From the NCBI GenBank assembly GCA_009773355.1, contig WRPG01000008.1:1-64000 (forward strand): DNA of 64,000 bases, in the 5' to 3' direction. The notes below the pieces were generated by a model. That model saw nothing but the letters and a program-made list of their open reading frames with translations, searched no databases and was not told where the DNA came from. This document shows positions 8,592 through 17,581 of this stretch, piece after piece. Each line of letters begins with the position of its first letter. Position 1 is the stretch's first letter. Made by a program: the position numbers and the translations under genes. The stretch is from Limisphaerales bacterium (lineage in GTDB: Bacteria; Verrucomicrobiota; Verrucomicrobiia; Limisphaerales; SXTU01).

Positions 8592-8833
8592 TTTTTTAGC
8601 CACGGATGGAACACGGACGAAACACGGATTGGGGAGAAGAAGCAGGTCGCGCTGCTTTGCCCAAAAACCTCTGCGGCTGTCCCGGCTCTGCGGTGTCTGC
8701 CCAGAGTTTAGCACCGCAGAGACGGGACGGACGCAGAGGCCGGGGTTCAAGGGAGCAACCCGTGAGTCTTGGCTCGTTGGGTCTCTCCTGAGCTCCTCCG
8801 TGTTCAATCCGTGTTTCATCCGTGGCTAAAAAT
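8592..8833. repeat. Nested inverted repeat filling the intergenic space
   Basis: The outer arms are TAGCCACGGATGGAACACGG (from 8599) and its near-complement ending ...TTCATCCGTGGCTA at 8828. Inside is a second inverted pair: CTCTGCGGCTGTCCCGGCTC (from 8670) against a stretch reading GCACCGCAGAGACGGGAC (from 8711). The whole 240 bp can fold into a long compound hairpin and carries no convincing gene. It lies between two co-directional genes and could be a dispersed palindromic element or an RNA processing/termination structure. Confidence 0.7.
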
Positions 8834-8843
8834 CCTTTCCCGC

Positions 8844-10307
8844 TCACGCGAGGATGGGCCGCACGACTTCGCCGGCGACGTCGGTGAGACGGAAGTCGCG
8901 CCCGGCGTAGCGGTAGGTGAGGCGCTCGTGGTCGAGGCCGAGCAGGTGGAGCATCGTGGCGTGGAGGTCGTGGGTGTGGACCGCGCCCTCGGCGGGGAGG
9001 ATGCTGTGCTCGTCGGACTTGCCGTAGGCCAGGCCGCCCTTCACGCCGCCGCCGGCCATCCACGAGGAGAACACCAGGTTGTGATGCTCGCGACCCAGGT
9101 GGTTCGCCTGCTGGTGGAAGGGCGTGCGGCCAAACTCCGAGGTCCAGACGAGCAGCGTGCGTTCCAGCATGCCGCGCTGCTTGAGGTCCGCGATGAGCGC
9201 GGCGATGGGTTGGTCAATGGCCTTCGCGAGGCGTTCGTGGTCGCCCATGTTGCCGTGCGAATCCCAGTTCCCGCTGGAGCCGACATCAATGAGTTCGAGG
9301 AAGCGCACGCCGCGCTCGGCGAGGCGGCGAGCGACGAGGCATTGCCAGCCGAAGCCGGTGTTCGCGCCTCGCGTGAGGCCGTAAAGCTTGAGCGTGGCGT
9401 CGGTTTCGCGCGAGAGGTCGAAGGCGTCCGGGGCCTCGCGCTGCATGCCGAAAGCGGTCTCGAAGGAGCGGATGCGCGCGTCGAGCGCCTCGTCGGCCGC
9501 GCGGCGTTCGAGGTGCGCGCGGTTCAGTTTGCCGAGCAGGCCCAGCTCCATCGCCTGTAACTCGGCGGCGGGCGTGTTGGGCTTCAAGTTCGGCAGCGGT
9601 TCCTTGCCGGGGATGACGTGTGTGCCCTGATGGCAGGCGGGGAGAAAATCGCTGCCCCACGTTTGCGCGCCGGCGTAGGGCGCGGCGGGCGCGAGCACCA
9701 TGAACGAGGGCAGGTTGCGATTCTCGGTGCCGAGCCCGTAGCTCACCCACGCGCCGGCGCTGGGGCGGATGGCCTGGTCGGTGCCGACGTGCGCGGCGAG
9801 CGTGGCCTTGTCGTGGCCGTCGCTGTCGCAGTGCATCGCGTTGAGCACGCAGACATCGTCAATCACGCCGCCGAGGTGGGGGAAGAGATCGCTGACCCAG
9901 GTGCCGCTCCGGCCGTATTGCTTGAAACCCCAGCGCGACTTGATGAGGAAGCGGTCGAACTTGCCGGGCTTGTTGAGCCAGCGCGAGGCGGTGACGGCCT
10001 TGCCGTGGTCGCGGATGAGCTGGGGCTTGTAGTCGAAGGTGTCCACCTGCGAAACGCCGCCGGTGGAGTAGAGGAAAATGACGCGGTCGGCCTTGGCGGG
10101 AAAATGACCGGAGCGCGGGGCAAGCGGGTCGGTGCGGGCGGCTTGCGTTTCGTTCCACAGGCCGGCGAAGGCGAGCGCGCCGAAGCCACCGGAGGCGCGG
10201 CGGAGGAATTCGCGGCGGGTCGTGGGCAAGCCATTTGGTGCCAGGCCGAAGCTGGGTGGCGCAAGCCGCTGGCCTGCGCCACCCGCGCGCTGTGGTTTTG
10301 GATTCAT
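8844..10307 (-). CDS. DUF1501 family exported protein
   Basis: 487 residues with a twin-arginine export signal (TRREFLRRASGGFGALAFAG, residues about 29-48). DUF1501 members are sulfatase/alkaline-phosphatase-fold proteins abundant in Planctomycetes and Verrucomicrobia, usually encoded next to DUF1549/DUF1553 cytochrome-type proteins. Visible family motifs include NAMHCDSDGHDKA, WTSEFGRTP and HNLVFSSWMAGGGVKGG. Enzymatic activity is unproven. The ATG overlaps the stop of the Sel1-repeat gene by four bases (ATGA), so translation is probably coupled. The likely DUF1549/DUF1553 partner is the broken gene at 11952-15166, separated here by two extra genes. Confidence 0.9.
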   Translation of the reverse strand: MNPKPQRAGGAGQRLAPPSFGLAPNGLPTTRREFLRRASGGFGALAFAGLWNETQAARTDPLAPRSGHFPAKADRVIFLYSTGGVSQVDTFDYKPQLIRDHGKAVTASRWLNKPGKFDRFLIKSRWGFKQYGRSGTWVSDLFPHLGGVIDDVCVLNAMHCDSDGHDKATLAAHVGTDQAIRPSAGAWVSYGLGTENRNLPSFMVLAPAAPYAGAQTWGSDFLPACHQGTHVIPGKEPLPNLKPNTPAAELQAMELGLLGKLNRAHLERRAADEALDARIRSFETAFGMQREAPDAFDLSRETDATLKLYGLTRGANTGFGWQCLVARRLAERGVRFLELIDVGSSGNWDSHGNMGDHERLAKAIDQPIAALIADLKQRGMLERTLLVWTSEFGRTPFHQQANHLGREHHNLVFSSWMAGGGVKGGLAYGKSDEHSILPAEGAVHTHDLHATMLHLLGLDHERLTYRYAGRDFRLTDVAGEVVRPILA

Positions 10308-11206
10308 TTGCCGCTGCTCTTGAGCTTGGCCTCGATTTGCGCCCGCAACTCCTTCGTGCGCTTCTGGGCGTCGGCGACTTGCTGCGGGGACATCTTTATC
10401 TCCAAGCCATCACGGTTCTTTGCTGCGATTTCTTCTGTCTTGGCGGCGAGATTATACCACGCATACGCCTCCAAATAGTCCTTCTCCACGCCTTGGCCTT
10501 TCTCGTAGCTGAAGCCCAGATTGGATTGCGCCAAGGCGTAGTTCTGCTCGGCGGCCTTGCGATACCACTTCACGGCTTCCGCGTAGTCCTTTTCCGCGCC
10601 TTGGCCTTCGTAGTAGCAGCTGCCCAGATTGAATTGAGCCTGGGCGTCGTTCTGCTCGGCGGCCTTGCGATACCATTTCACGGCTTCCCCGTAGTCCTTC
10701 TCTACGCCTTGGCCCCTCTCGTAGCTGAAGCCCAGATTGAGTTGAGCCGAGGCGTAGTTCTGCTCGGCGGCCTTGCGATGCCACTTCACGGCTTCCGCGT
10801 AGTCCTTCTCCACGCCTTTGCCCTTCTCGTAGCAGACGCCCAGATTGTATTGAGCCTGAGCGTAGTTCTGCTCGGCGGCCTTGCGATACCATTTCACGGC
10901 TTCCGCGTAGTCCTTCTCCACGCCTGTGCCCATCTCGTAGCTGCCACCCAGCCTGGATTGAGCCTGGGCGTGGTTCTGCTCGGTGGCCTTGCGAAACCAC
11001 CTCACGGCTTCCGTGTGGTCCTTCTCCACGCCTTCGCCTAGGTAATAGCAGAGGCCCAGATTGGATTGAGCCTGGGCGTCGCCCTTCTCGGCCTTGGCTT
11101 TGTCTTCTAGGAATTGCTTGCGCAGCGCTTCGCTTTGCTGCGCAGGTGCGGATGGCAAAATCAGACTGTCGATGCAGAGCAGCACCGCGATAAGTGTGGT
11201 TCTCAT
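10304..11206 (-). CDS. Secreted Sel1-repeat protein
   Basis: 300 residues. A signal peptide (residues 1-22, ending near PSAPAQQ) precedes six Sel1 (TPR-like) repeats of 36 residues between about 42 and 250. Each carries the pattern A-x-A-Q-x-N-L-G and YAEAVKWYRKAAEQN. The repeats are so alike at DNA level that a 108-bp tandem repeat is visible. The C-terminal 40 residues form a charged helix. Sel1 proteins are protein-protein interaction scaffolds. The gene overlaps both its upstream neighbour (11203-11206) and the DUF1501 gene (10304-10307) by four bases, indicating a tightly coupled operon. Confidence 0.9.
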   Translation of the reverse strand: MRTTLIAVLLCIDSLILPSAPAQQSEALRKQFLEDKAKAEKGDAQAQSNLGLCYYLGEGVEKDHTEAVRWFRKATEQNHAQAQSRLGGSYEMGTGVEKDYAEAVKWYRKAAEQNYAQAQYNLGVCYEKGKGVEKDYAEAVKWHRKAAEQNYASAQLNLGFSYERGQGVEKDYGEAVKWYRKAAEQNDAQAQFNLGSCYYEGQGAEKDYAEAVKWYRKAAEQNYALAQSNLGFSYEKGQGVEKDYLEAYAWYNLAAKTEEIAAKNRDGLEIKMSPQQVADAQKRTKELRAQIEAKLKSSGK

Positions 11207-11745
11207 GGCGGAAAACTATTGCTTCTCTCCAAGGCAGTCTGAGTGGCTGTGAGTATTTCTATGTTAAGGCACATCCCCGCCAAGAGGAAATAAAGCTTGG
11301 TTGTCCTTTCAGTGTTGTCGGGGGCCACAACCGCTTGTCGCTCCTGCTCTGTAACAAAGAAATTCTTGGCGGCGCGATTTGGAGCCTGCAACGCATGCAC
11401 GCGATCTCGCACAGCAGAGGATCGAAAACTAAAAACCGTAGTGGAGTGAGCAGCAGTGTTCCGCAGTTTCCGAACCCACTCAAGATCGTCGTAAGTTTCC
11501 TTTTCGACCAACCCGTGTTTGTGCCCGAGGCGAATCCGTGTCGAAAATGATGCGTGCGGAGTCAGCGTTTTGCGCAACTTCTTAAGCAGGCTGTCGGATG
11601 GGGACGCCAGCGAGTTGATGTGAGAAAGGTGAAGTTCCTTTAATGTTTCATTCAGCTTTTCCGCAACGAGGATCACGCAACCCCTGTGCGACTCGTCGAA
11701 TAGCAATCGGAAGTATTCCAGACCGGGGTCTTGATTCGAGTTCAT
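11203..11745 (-). CDS. MtlR-like (mannitol repressor family) protein
   Basis: 180 residues. The core FSTRIRLGHKHGLVEKETYD followed by DLEWVRKLRNTAAH matches the helical MtlR/MltR family, in which such segments form the conserved surface. There is no DNA-binding motif in the family, and E. coli MtlR acts as an indirect repressor. No mannitol genes lie nearby, so the role here is open. The stop codon overlaps the start of the Sel1 gene by four bases. The ATG at 11745 is the most upstream start and leaves 206 bp of apparently gene-free DNA before it, which includes a half-copy of a GTAGGGC-type repeat near 11881. Confidence 0.7.
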   Translation of the reverse strand: MNSNQDPGLEYFRLLFDESHRGCVILVAEKLNETLKELHLSHINSLASPSDSLLKKLRKTLTPHASFSTRIRLGHKHGLVEKETYDDLEWVRKLRNTAAHSTTVFSFRSSAVRDRVHALQAPNRAAKNFFVTEQERQAVVAPDNTERTTKLYFLLAGMCLNIEILTATQTALERSNSFPP

Positions 11746-14302
11746 TTAACAGCTAGCGCGTTTTCGACTCCATCTTCCGAACAAGTCTAGCATTCGGTTT
11801 TGTGGCTGGCTTGGCAAGCGGGCGGTTGGGTTTCTGGCCTACACCTCGAACATCCCCCCAAGACCGGCGACCCCACGCGCGTAGGGCCGCCGGCCCAGAG
11901 GAGTCTCGTCCCACCGGGTTGCTCAACTCCGCAACATCTGCTCGTTTCAAGTCAGTCAACATACAGAAAGGCGTTGCTCGTGAGCAGCACGCGGGCGAGG
12001 CCGGCCCAGGCGAGTTCGGTGTCGTTGGCCGGGGGCTTTTCGAGGGTGGTGAGCTTGGTGCGGTAAGTGGTGAGGAAGGAGAGGGCGTCGCTGACTTCGC
12101 TGTCGCTCGGCGCGCGGCCGTGGGCCATCGCGAAGGCTAGGCGGATACGTTTCGAGTCGTCGCCCGATTCGGCGAGCAGACGGCGGGCGAAGGACTCGGC
12201 CTGCTGCTGCACGAAGGGCGAATTCATCAGGTAGAGCGTCTGCGTGGGCGTGGTGGTGGGTAGGCGTTGCGCGACGCTGAGGTTCGGGTCGGCGGCGTCG
12301 AAGAGCGCGAGGAAGGGATGGCGACGGTTGCGCTGCTGCATCAGGTAGAGGCTGCGATGGTCGCTGTCGTAAACGGCGAAGAACGGGTTGTGGATGGTAA
12401 AGCGCCACGTTGCCATGTCGGGGAACGGGTGCGGGCCGGGCACGGTGCGATTGAGCCGGCCGCTCACGGCGAGCATGGCGTCGCGGATGGACTCGGCGTC
12501 GAGCGGACGGCGGGCGTGCCGCCAGAGCCAGACGTTCGCCGGGTCCTTCTTCAGGTTTGCCGCGTGGTCGTCGCTCGCGAGTTGATAGGTTTGCGAGCGC
12601 ATGATGAGCCGGTGCAGCGCCTTCACGGACCAACCGGACGCGATGAACTCGGACGTGAGCCAGTCGAGCAACTCCGGGTGCGTGGGCGGTTCGCCGCGCA
12701 GGCCGAAGTCGCTGGGCGTGGGCACGAGGCCCGCGCCGAAATGCCATTGCCAAACGCGGTTCACGAACACGCGCGCGGTGAGCGGGTTACTCGGGCGCGT
12801 GAGCCAGTCGGCGAGTTCGAGGCGACCGCTGCCAGTCGAGCCGGCGGGGAGTTGGTCGCCGCCGAGCACGTCGAGGAAGCGGCGCGGGGCTTCGGCACCG
12901 AGCTTGTCCGGCTCGCCGCGAAGCTGGATATGCACGTTGACGGGCTTGTCCTCGCGCACGCCGTAGGCCACGGGATACAGCTCCTTCGCGGTTTCGGCCT
13001 CGCGGAGTTTCGTGGTCGCGGCGAGGTCGGCATCGAGCTGCTTGAGCCGCGCAGTTAAGTCAGCGGGCGGCGCAGCGGGCAGCACGACGGGGCCGGTGCC
13101 CGGCTCGGCGAAGGGCGTTTCGAGCAAGGCGATGTTGTCGAGGTCGCGCTCGGGCGCGGGGCCGCTGACGTGGCCGATGGCGTCGCAGATGAAGGTGTCG
13201 GCCACGCCGTCCCAGTTCGCGCCGAGCGGTTTGTCCGCGAACGTCGTGAGGTCGCCGACCACGCCGACCGCACCGGAGTAAGTCTTCTTCGCCGGGTCGA
13301 GCGTGAGGCGAAGCGTGTGCCAGGTGCCGGGCTGGAGCTGGCGGAGGACTTCCCATTTCGCGCCGTTGCGGAGCGCGAGTTCCGTCGCAGTCACGCTCAC
13401 TTCCACTGCGAGCGACGCGATGACGCCGCGCCCGAGATAGAAGCGATACGCGCCGGATTTGTCGGTCGGCGCGACGGTGCGGAAGTCCACGCTGAAGTGC
13501 ATTTGCTTGCCGGGCGCGGCCTTGAGCGGGCGGTTGAAAACGTAGCGCACGCCGTTGTTGGCCTTGCCGGTGCCGACGCGCACGCCGCGTGTGCCAACGG
13601 GGTGGATGTGGGCGAAGGGGCTTTGAGCTTCGGCCAAAACCTTGTTCGGCCCTTCGGACAGCCACGGCGCAGTGGGCGGCTCGCCGAGCTTCTGCAATTC
13701 GAAGCCGAGGTCCGGGCCGCCGCCGATGGATTTGTTGTCGAGCGCGACGCGGTCGGCTTTGAGCTTCGCGAGTGCGGCGTCGAGGCGGGCGAGTTCGGCG
13801 GCCTTGGCTTTGTCGAGCCGCGCAGCTTCGGCGGGCGCGACGAGCGGAGGAAAGTCGGAGGGGCGCTTCTGTTCCTCGCCGCCGGGGAACGCCCACTTGG
13901 TGCTCTGGAAGATGCCGTAGAGCGCGTAGTAATCGCCCATGTTGACCGGGTCATACTTGTGGTCGTGACATCGTGCGCAGCCGAGCGAGAGGCCGAGCAG
14001 CGAGCGGCCCACGGAGTCAATGGCGTCGGCGAAATCGAGGTGCTGGTAGTCTGGCGAGGGCTTGTAGCCGTAGCGTTTGCCGATGGCGAGGAAACCGGTG
14101 GCGGTGATGCGGCGGGGGTGAACTCGTTGAGGGGTTGGTCGGCGTTGAAGGCGTTCACGACCCAGTCGCGATACTTCACCGCCTCACGCACCGGATAGTC
14201 CGCGCCGTCGCCGGCGGTGTCGGCGTAACGCGCGACGTCGAGCCAGTGACGGCCCCAGCGCTCGCCGTAGGCGGGGGAGGCGAGCAAGCGGTCGATGGCA
14301 TT

Positions 14303-14330
14303 GGCGATTGCCGATTGCCGATTGCCGATT
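14303..14330. repeat. Four-heptamer array in the DUF1549 gene
   Basis: One GGCGATT unit is followed by three GCCGATT units on the plus strand, read on the coding strand as SIGNRQSAIAN. The same four units in the same order recur at 26857-26884 inside the MetE-like gene. The array sits in a loop before DRLLASPAYGERWGRHW, where family members vary in length. Confidence 0.75.
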
Positions 14331-14966
14331 GAGGAAGACTCACGCTCGAACGCCTCAATCTCGGCGGGCGTTGGCGGCAGGCCCGTGAGGTCGAAGGTGG
14401 CGCGGCGGATGAACACGCGCGGGTCGGCGGGGGGATTGGGCGTGAGGCCTTGTTGTTGCATCCGTGCGAGCACGAATCGGTCGAAGGGCTGCTGACTCCA
14501 AGAGTTCGCCTGCGGAGTCGGAGGCTGCGGATGCGTGAGGGGTTGGAAGGCCCAGTGTTTCCGCACGGCGGCGGGGTCCACGCCGGATTTGGCGACGGCG
14601 ACGCCTTCGCGCGGGTCGGGGGCGCCGAGCTTCACCCACTGTTCGAGCGCGGCGACTTCCTCGGAGCCGAGCGCGCGCTTGGGCGGCATCTGAAGCGACT
14701 TGTCCTTCCGGCGCACGGCTTGGATGAGGCGGCTCTTCTCCGGTTCGCCGGGGATGATGACGGGGCCGTGGTCGCCGCCTTTTTGCCAGCCGGCCTTCGT
14801 GTCGAGACGGAGGCCGGACTCCTGTTTCTTCTCGCCGTGGCACTGCTGGCAATGCGTGACGAAGAGCGGGCGGATTTTCGCCTCGAAGAAGGCGTGGCCG
14901 TCGGAGGCAGCGGACAAATTGAACGACAAGAAATGCAGGCCAGCGATTGAGGCGGCGAAGGCCCAC

Positions 14967-15106
14967 CGCGTCTTGGACTGCGGCGGGAAGCGAAGCGCCC
15001 CGCCGCTTTGGCGTCCTGCGGAGCGGGCGATGGCGGGCGAGGGTTCCGCTTCGCGGGAAGCCAAAGCGGTGTCGCCGCTGCGCTCTGCCACCGCAGTCCA
15101 TGACGT
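14967..15106. repeat. GGACTGCGG-type palindromic repeat within the DUF1549 leader
   Basis: The ends are TTGGACTGCGGCGG (from about 14973) and CCACCGCAGTCCA (ending near 15102), in inverted orientation around about 100 bp rich in further small palindromes. A related half-copy begins with TTGGACTGCGGCGG near 41399. Here it is translated as residues of about 20-65 between the start codon and the apparent signal segment (FAASIAGLHFLSFNLSAAS). Confidence 0.65.
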
Positions 15107-15162
15107 CGCGGGCGACTCACGGCTCTTTGGTATATCGGCGCTCATGGATTTGTGCGGACGGC

Positions 15163-16281
15163 TCACGCGACGCGGTGCTTGCGCACTTGCTCCTCGTTGA
15201 GTTCGAGGCCCAAGCCCGGCGCGTCAGGCACGGGAAGGAAACCGTCCTTCATGCGGACGTGGCCTTTGGTCAGGAACTCGCGGAGGCTGGTGTTTTCCTG
15301 CACGACGAACTCGGCGATGAGGGCGTTGGGGATGGCGTTGAGCCAGTGCAGCGCGGCGTGGACGTTGATGTAGGTGCTGAAGCCGTGGTTGGCCACCTTG
15401 AGGCCACGGTCGGCGGCGAGGCTGGCAATCTTCATCGCCTCGGTGAAGCCGCCGCAGCGCGTGAGGTCCACTTGCGCGATGTCCACGCGGCCCTTGTCCA
15501 TCAAGTCGAGGAACGATTGCCGACCGCTCTCCTGCTCGCCGGCGGCAATGTGGACGGGGCTGGCGGCGGTGAGCTTGGCGTAGCCTTCGTAGTCGTCGGG
15601 CGGCAGCGGCTCTTCGAGCCAAAAGATGCCGAACTCGGCGAAGGCCTTCGCGCGTTGGATGGCGGTGCGCGCGTCCCACACGAGGCCGGCGTCAATCATC
15701 ACATCGCCGTCCGCACCGAAGCCTTTGCGCGCCTGGCGCACCAGGTCCACGTCGGTCTTGGCGCTCTCGCCCATCGGTGCCCAGCCGAATTTCACGGCGG
15801 AAAAGCCTTTCGCGCGGATGCGTTTGGCGAGTTCGCCGGTGGCCTTGGGCGTCGCGCCGAAGAGAGAACTGGCGTAGCAGCGGATTTTCTTCTGGAAGCC
15901 GCCGCCGAGGAGTTTCCAGACGGGCAGACCGAGCGCCTTGCCCTTGATGTCCCAGAGCGCGAGGTCAATGCCGCTCATCGCGTGCAGGCCGATGCCGCGC
16001 CGGCCCGAGTAGATGGTGCGGTGATACATCTGGTGCCAGAGCCGCTCGGTCTCGAACGGATCCTGGCCGATGAGCAAATGCTTCAGCCCGGTGCTGATGG
16101 TGTGGCTGAACGGCCCCTCGATGACGGCCTTGGCCGCGAGCGGCGCGGAGTCCACCTCGCCGATGCCGGTGATGCCTGCGTCGGTGGTGACCTTGACGAT
16201 GAGCGCGTCCTGCCCGCTGTCGCACTGCTCGCGGACGACTTTTTGGGAAACGTAGATGGCCTCGATGTTGGTGATTTTCAT
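15163..16281 (-). CDS. Mandelate racemase/muconate lactonizing enzyme family protein (enolase superfamily)
   Basis: 372 residues, the usual length. The N-terminal capping domain (residues about 1-130) is followed by the TIM barrel. Barrel residues expected of the family are visible: the lysine in FSAVKFGWAP (about 170), metal ligands in MIDAGL, WLEEPLPPDD and IAAGEQESG, and a general-base His in KVANHGFST. Such enzymes dehydrate or epimerise sugar acids via an enolate intermediate. The KFGW and NHG motifs place it in the mandelate-racemase-like subgroup, but the substrate cannot be read from sequence. It is upstream of and overlaps the DUF1549 gene, suggesting one transcript. Confidence 0.88.
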   Translation of the reverse strand: MKITNIEAIYVSQKVVREQCDSGQDALIVKVTTDAGITGIGEVDSAPLAAKAVIEGPFSHTISTGLKHLLIGQDPFETERLWHQMYHRTIYSGRRGIGLHAMSGIDLALWDIKGKALGLPVWKLLGGGFQKKIRCYASSLFGATPKATGELAKRIRAKGFSAVKFGWAPMGESAKTDVDLVRQARKGFGADGDVMIDAGLVWDARTAIQRAKAFAEFGIFWLEEPLPPDDYEGYAKLTAASPVHIAAGEQESGRQSFLDLMDKGRVDIAQVDLTRCGGFTEAMKIASLAADRGLKVANHGFSTYINVHAALHWLNAIPNALIAEFVVQENTSLREFLTKGHVRMKDGFLPVPDAPGLGLELNEEQVRKHRVA

Positions 16282-16396
16282 GCCTGCGCGGTGCGATCAG
16301 AACTGAGGATGGACGCGGCGCTCGGACATGGGAATTCAGAAAGTTCCAAGCAAGCGCCTGAACGACGGTTGGGAACAGCCGCATCCTCCAAGAAGC

Positions 16397-16472
16397 TGGT
16401 GGGCGAGGAGGGACTCGAACCCCCGACCAAATGCGTGTAAAGCATCTGCGCTAACCACTGCGCCACTCGCCC
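16397..16472 (-). tRNA. tRNA-Val (anticodon TAC)
   Basis: On the minus strand the sequence starts GGGCGAGTGGCGCAGTGGTT and folds into a full cloverleaf. The acceptor stem GGGCGAG pairs with CTCGCCC, the anticodon stem GATGC/GCATT encloses loop TTTACAC, and the T-arm contains GGTTCGAGTCC. The discriminator A is followed by an encoded CCA (16399-16397). Confidence 0.95.
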
Positions 16473-16640
16473 GTGAACCGACGCGAGCGGTTGTTGCAGA
16501 GATTGCCATGGAAGACAAGGCATGGTGTCACGCCTGCTTGGTGCGCGGGGAGGCGCGCACCCAGGCTCGGGTGGTGCCGCCACAGTTTGGCGGCATTGTC
16601 AGGCAGGGCGCGGCCCGCTATGCTTCGCGCACGTTTTACC

Positions 16641-17465
16641 ATGTCGCGCCCCATCCTTCTCGCAGTTGCATTCCTCGTCGCCTTGTCCGCCATGGCCCAA
16701 GCGAAGGACAAGGAACTCCAAACCCTCCGGGCCAGTGTGGAGGGGATACCCATTTTGGTCATCGCCCCGCCGGAAACCAAAGGGCGGCCGCTGGTGATCT
16801 GGCTCACCGGCTTCAGCGGCCAGAAGGAATCGGTGGAGGCGCATCTGCGCGAGTTCGCCCGCTTGGGCTTCGTCGCCTTGAGCTTCGATCCCCACCAGCA
16901 CGGCGAACGCCGCACCGAGACGAAGGAGGAGCTGGTCAAGCGGGTGCGCGGCAACATCCGCCGCTTCTTCTGGCCCATTCTGGCCCGCACGGCGGAGGAA
17001 ACGCCCAAGGTCATTGACTGGGCGGTCAAGACCCTCGGGGTGCGGCCCGAGGTGGGCATGGGCGGCATTTCCATGGGCGGCGACATCTCCGTGGCGGCGG
17101 CCGGCGTGGATCGGCGCATTGTTGCGGTGTCCGCCTGCGTCGCCACGCCGGACTGGCTGCGCCCCGGCTCGTTCGAGCCGCCGGGTGAGCCGGACGCCGC
17201 CGCGCAGGCCGATTACGACCGGCGCAATCCGCTCACGCACCTGCCGCTCTACGCGCACCGGCCGGCCATCGCCTTTCAGAGCGGGGCGGTGGACCAGCAG
17301 GTTCCGCCGGATGGAGGCACCCGCTTCGTGGCCGCCCTTCAGCCCCTTTACGCGGGAGCGGCTGACCGGCTGGTCGTGAACCTGGAGCCGGACGTGCCCC
17401 ACCGCTTCACCCCGCGCATGCTGGAGAAGTCGGCCCAGTGGTTCACGAAGCATTTGAAGCCGTGA
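16641..17465 (+). CDS. Secreted alpha/beta hydrolase (dienelactone-hydrolase-like)
   Basis: 274 residues starting at the ATG whose first 22 residues form a signal peptide (MSRPILLAVAFLVALSAMAQ). The fold signature is clear: an oxyanion region PLVIWLTGFSG (about 50-60), DPHQHGERR (about 85-93), and the nucleophile elbow GMGGISMGGD with the serine near residue 142. The acid and His are likely in GAVDQQVPPDG and DVPHRFTP. It acts outside the cytoplasm; the ester or other substrate is unknown. No operon partner is close, since a tRNA lies upstream on the other strand and queE begins 116 bp downstream. An upstream ATG at 16620 is possible but would spoil the signal peptide. Confidence 0.82.
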   Translation: MSRPILLAVAFLVALSAMAQAKDKELQTLRASVEGIPILVIAPPETKGRPLVIWLTGFSGQKESVEAHLREFARLGFVALSFDPHQHGERRTETKEELVKRVRGNIRRFFWPILARTAEETPKVIDWAVKTLGVRPEVGMGGISMGGDISVAAAGVDRRIVAVSACVATPDWLRPGSFEPPGEPDAAAQADYDRRNPLTHLPLYAHRPAIAFQSGAVDQQVPPDGGTRFVAALQPLYAGAADRLVVNLEPDVPHRFTPRMLEKSAQWFTKHLKP

Positions 17466-17581
17466 GGCAGTTGCCACGCGTTCGTTTCAGCCCCATCTGC
17501 GGGAGGCGCGTCCCGGCCGGGACGAATCCCCGCCGCCGCTTCCTCGTTTCCTTCCCGGCCCGCGACCGATAGGCTCCGCGC

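Larger units (their letters stand above)
11952..15166 (-). pseudogene. DUF1549/DUF1553 cytochrome-type protein, frameshifted with an internal deletion
   Basis: Two open segments together give a typical PVC DUF1549-DUF1553 protein. The first (15166 to about 14120) has a haem motif CQQCH, then DUF1549 up to ADQPLNEF. The second resumes in another frame at RRITATGFLAIGKRYGYKP and runs to 11952 with CARCHDHKYDP, a LamG-like insert and DUF1553 (RVFVNRVWQWHFG, MRSQTYQLAS). Family members have about 20 residues (REQLAGDLL-type) at the junction, which are missing, so roughly 60 bp plus a frame change were lost near 14120. This is either a real pseudogene or an assembly error. A GTG at 15166 overlaps the upstream gene's stop by four bases; an ATG at 15145 is the alternative. 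Residues of about 20-65 come from a palindromic repeat, and residues 279-288 from a heptamer array. Confidence 0.82.

Noticed and set aside
8769-9560. Plus-strand reading frame opposite the DUF1501 gene
   Set aside because: Shadow of the conserved minus-strand gene; begins in an intergenic repeat and has no family features.
11753-11962. Short minus-strand frame between the MtlR-like gene and the DUF1553 segment
   Set aside because: It spans a half-copy of a GTAGGGC-type repeat and has no domain-like pattern or initiation signal.
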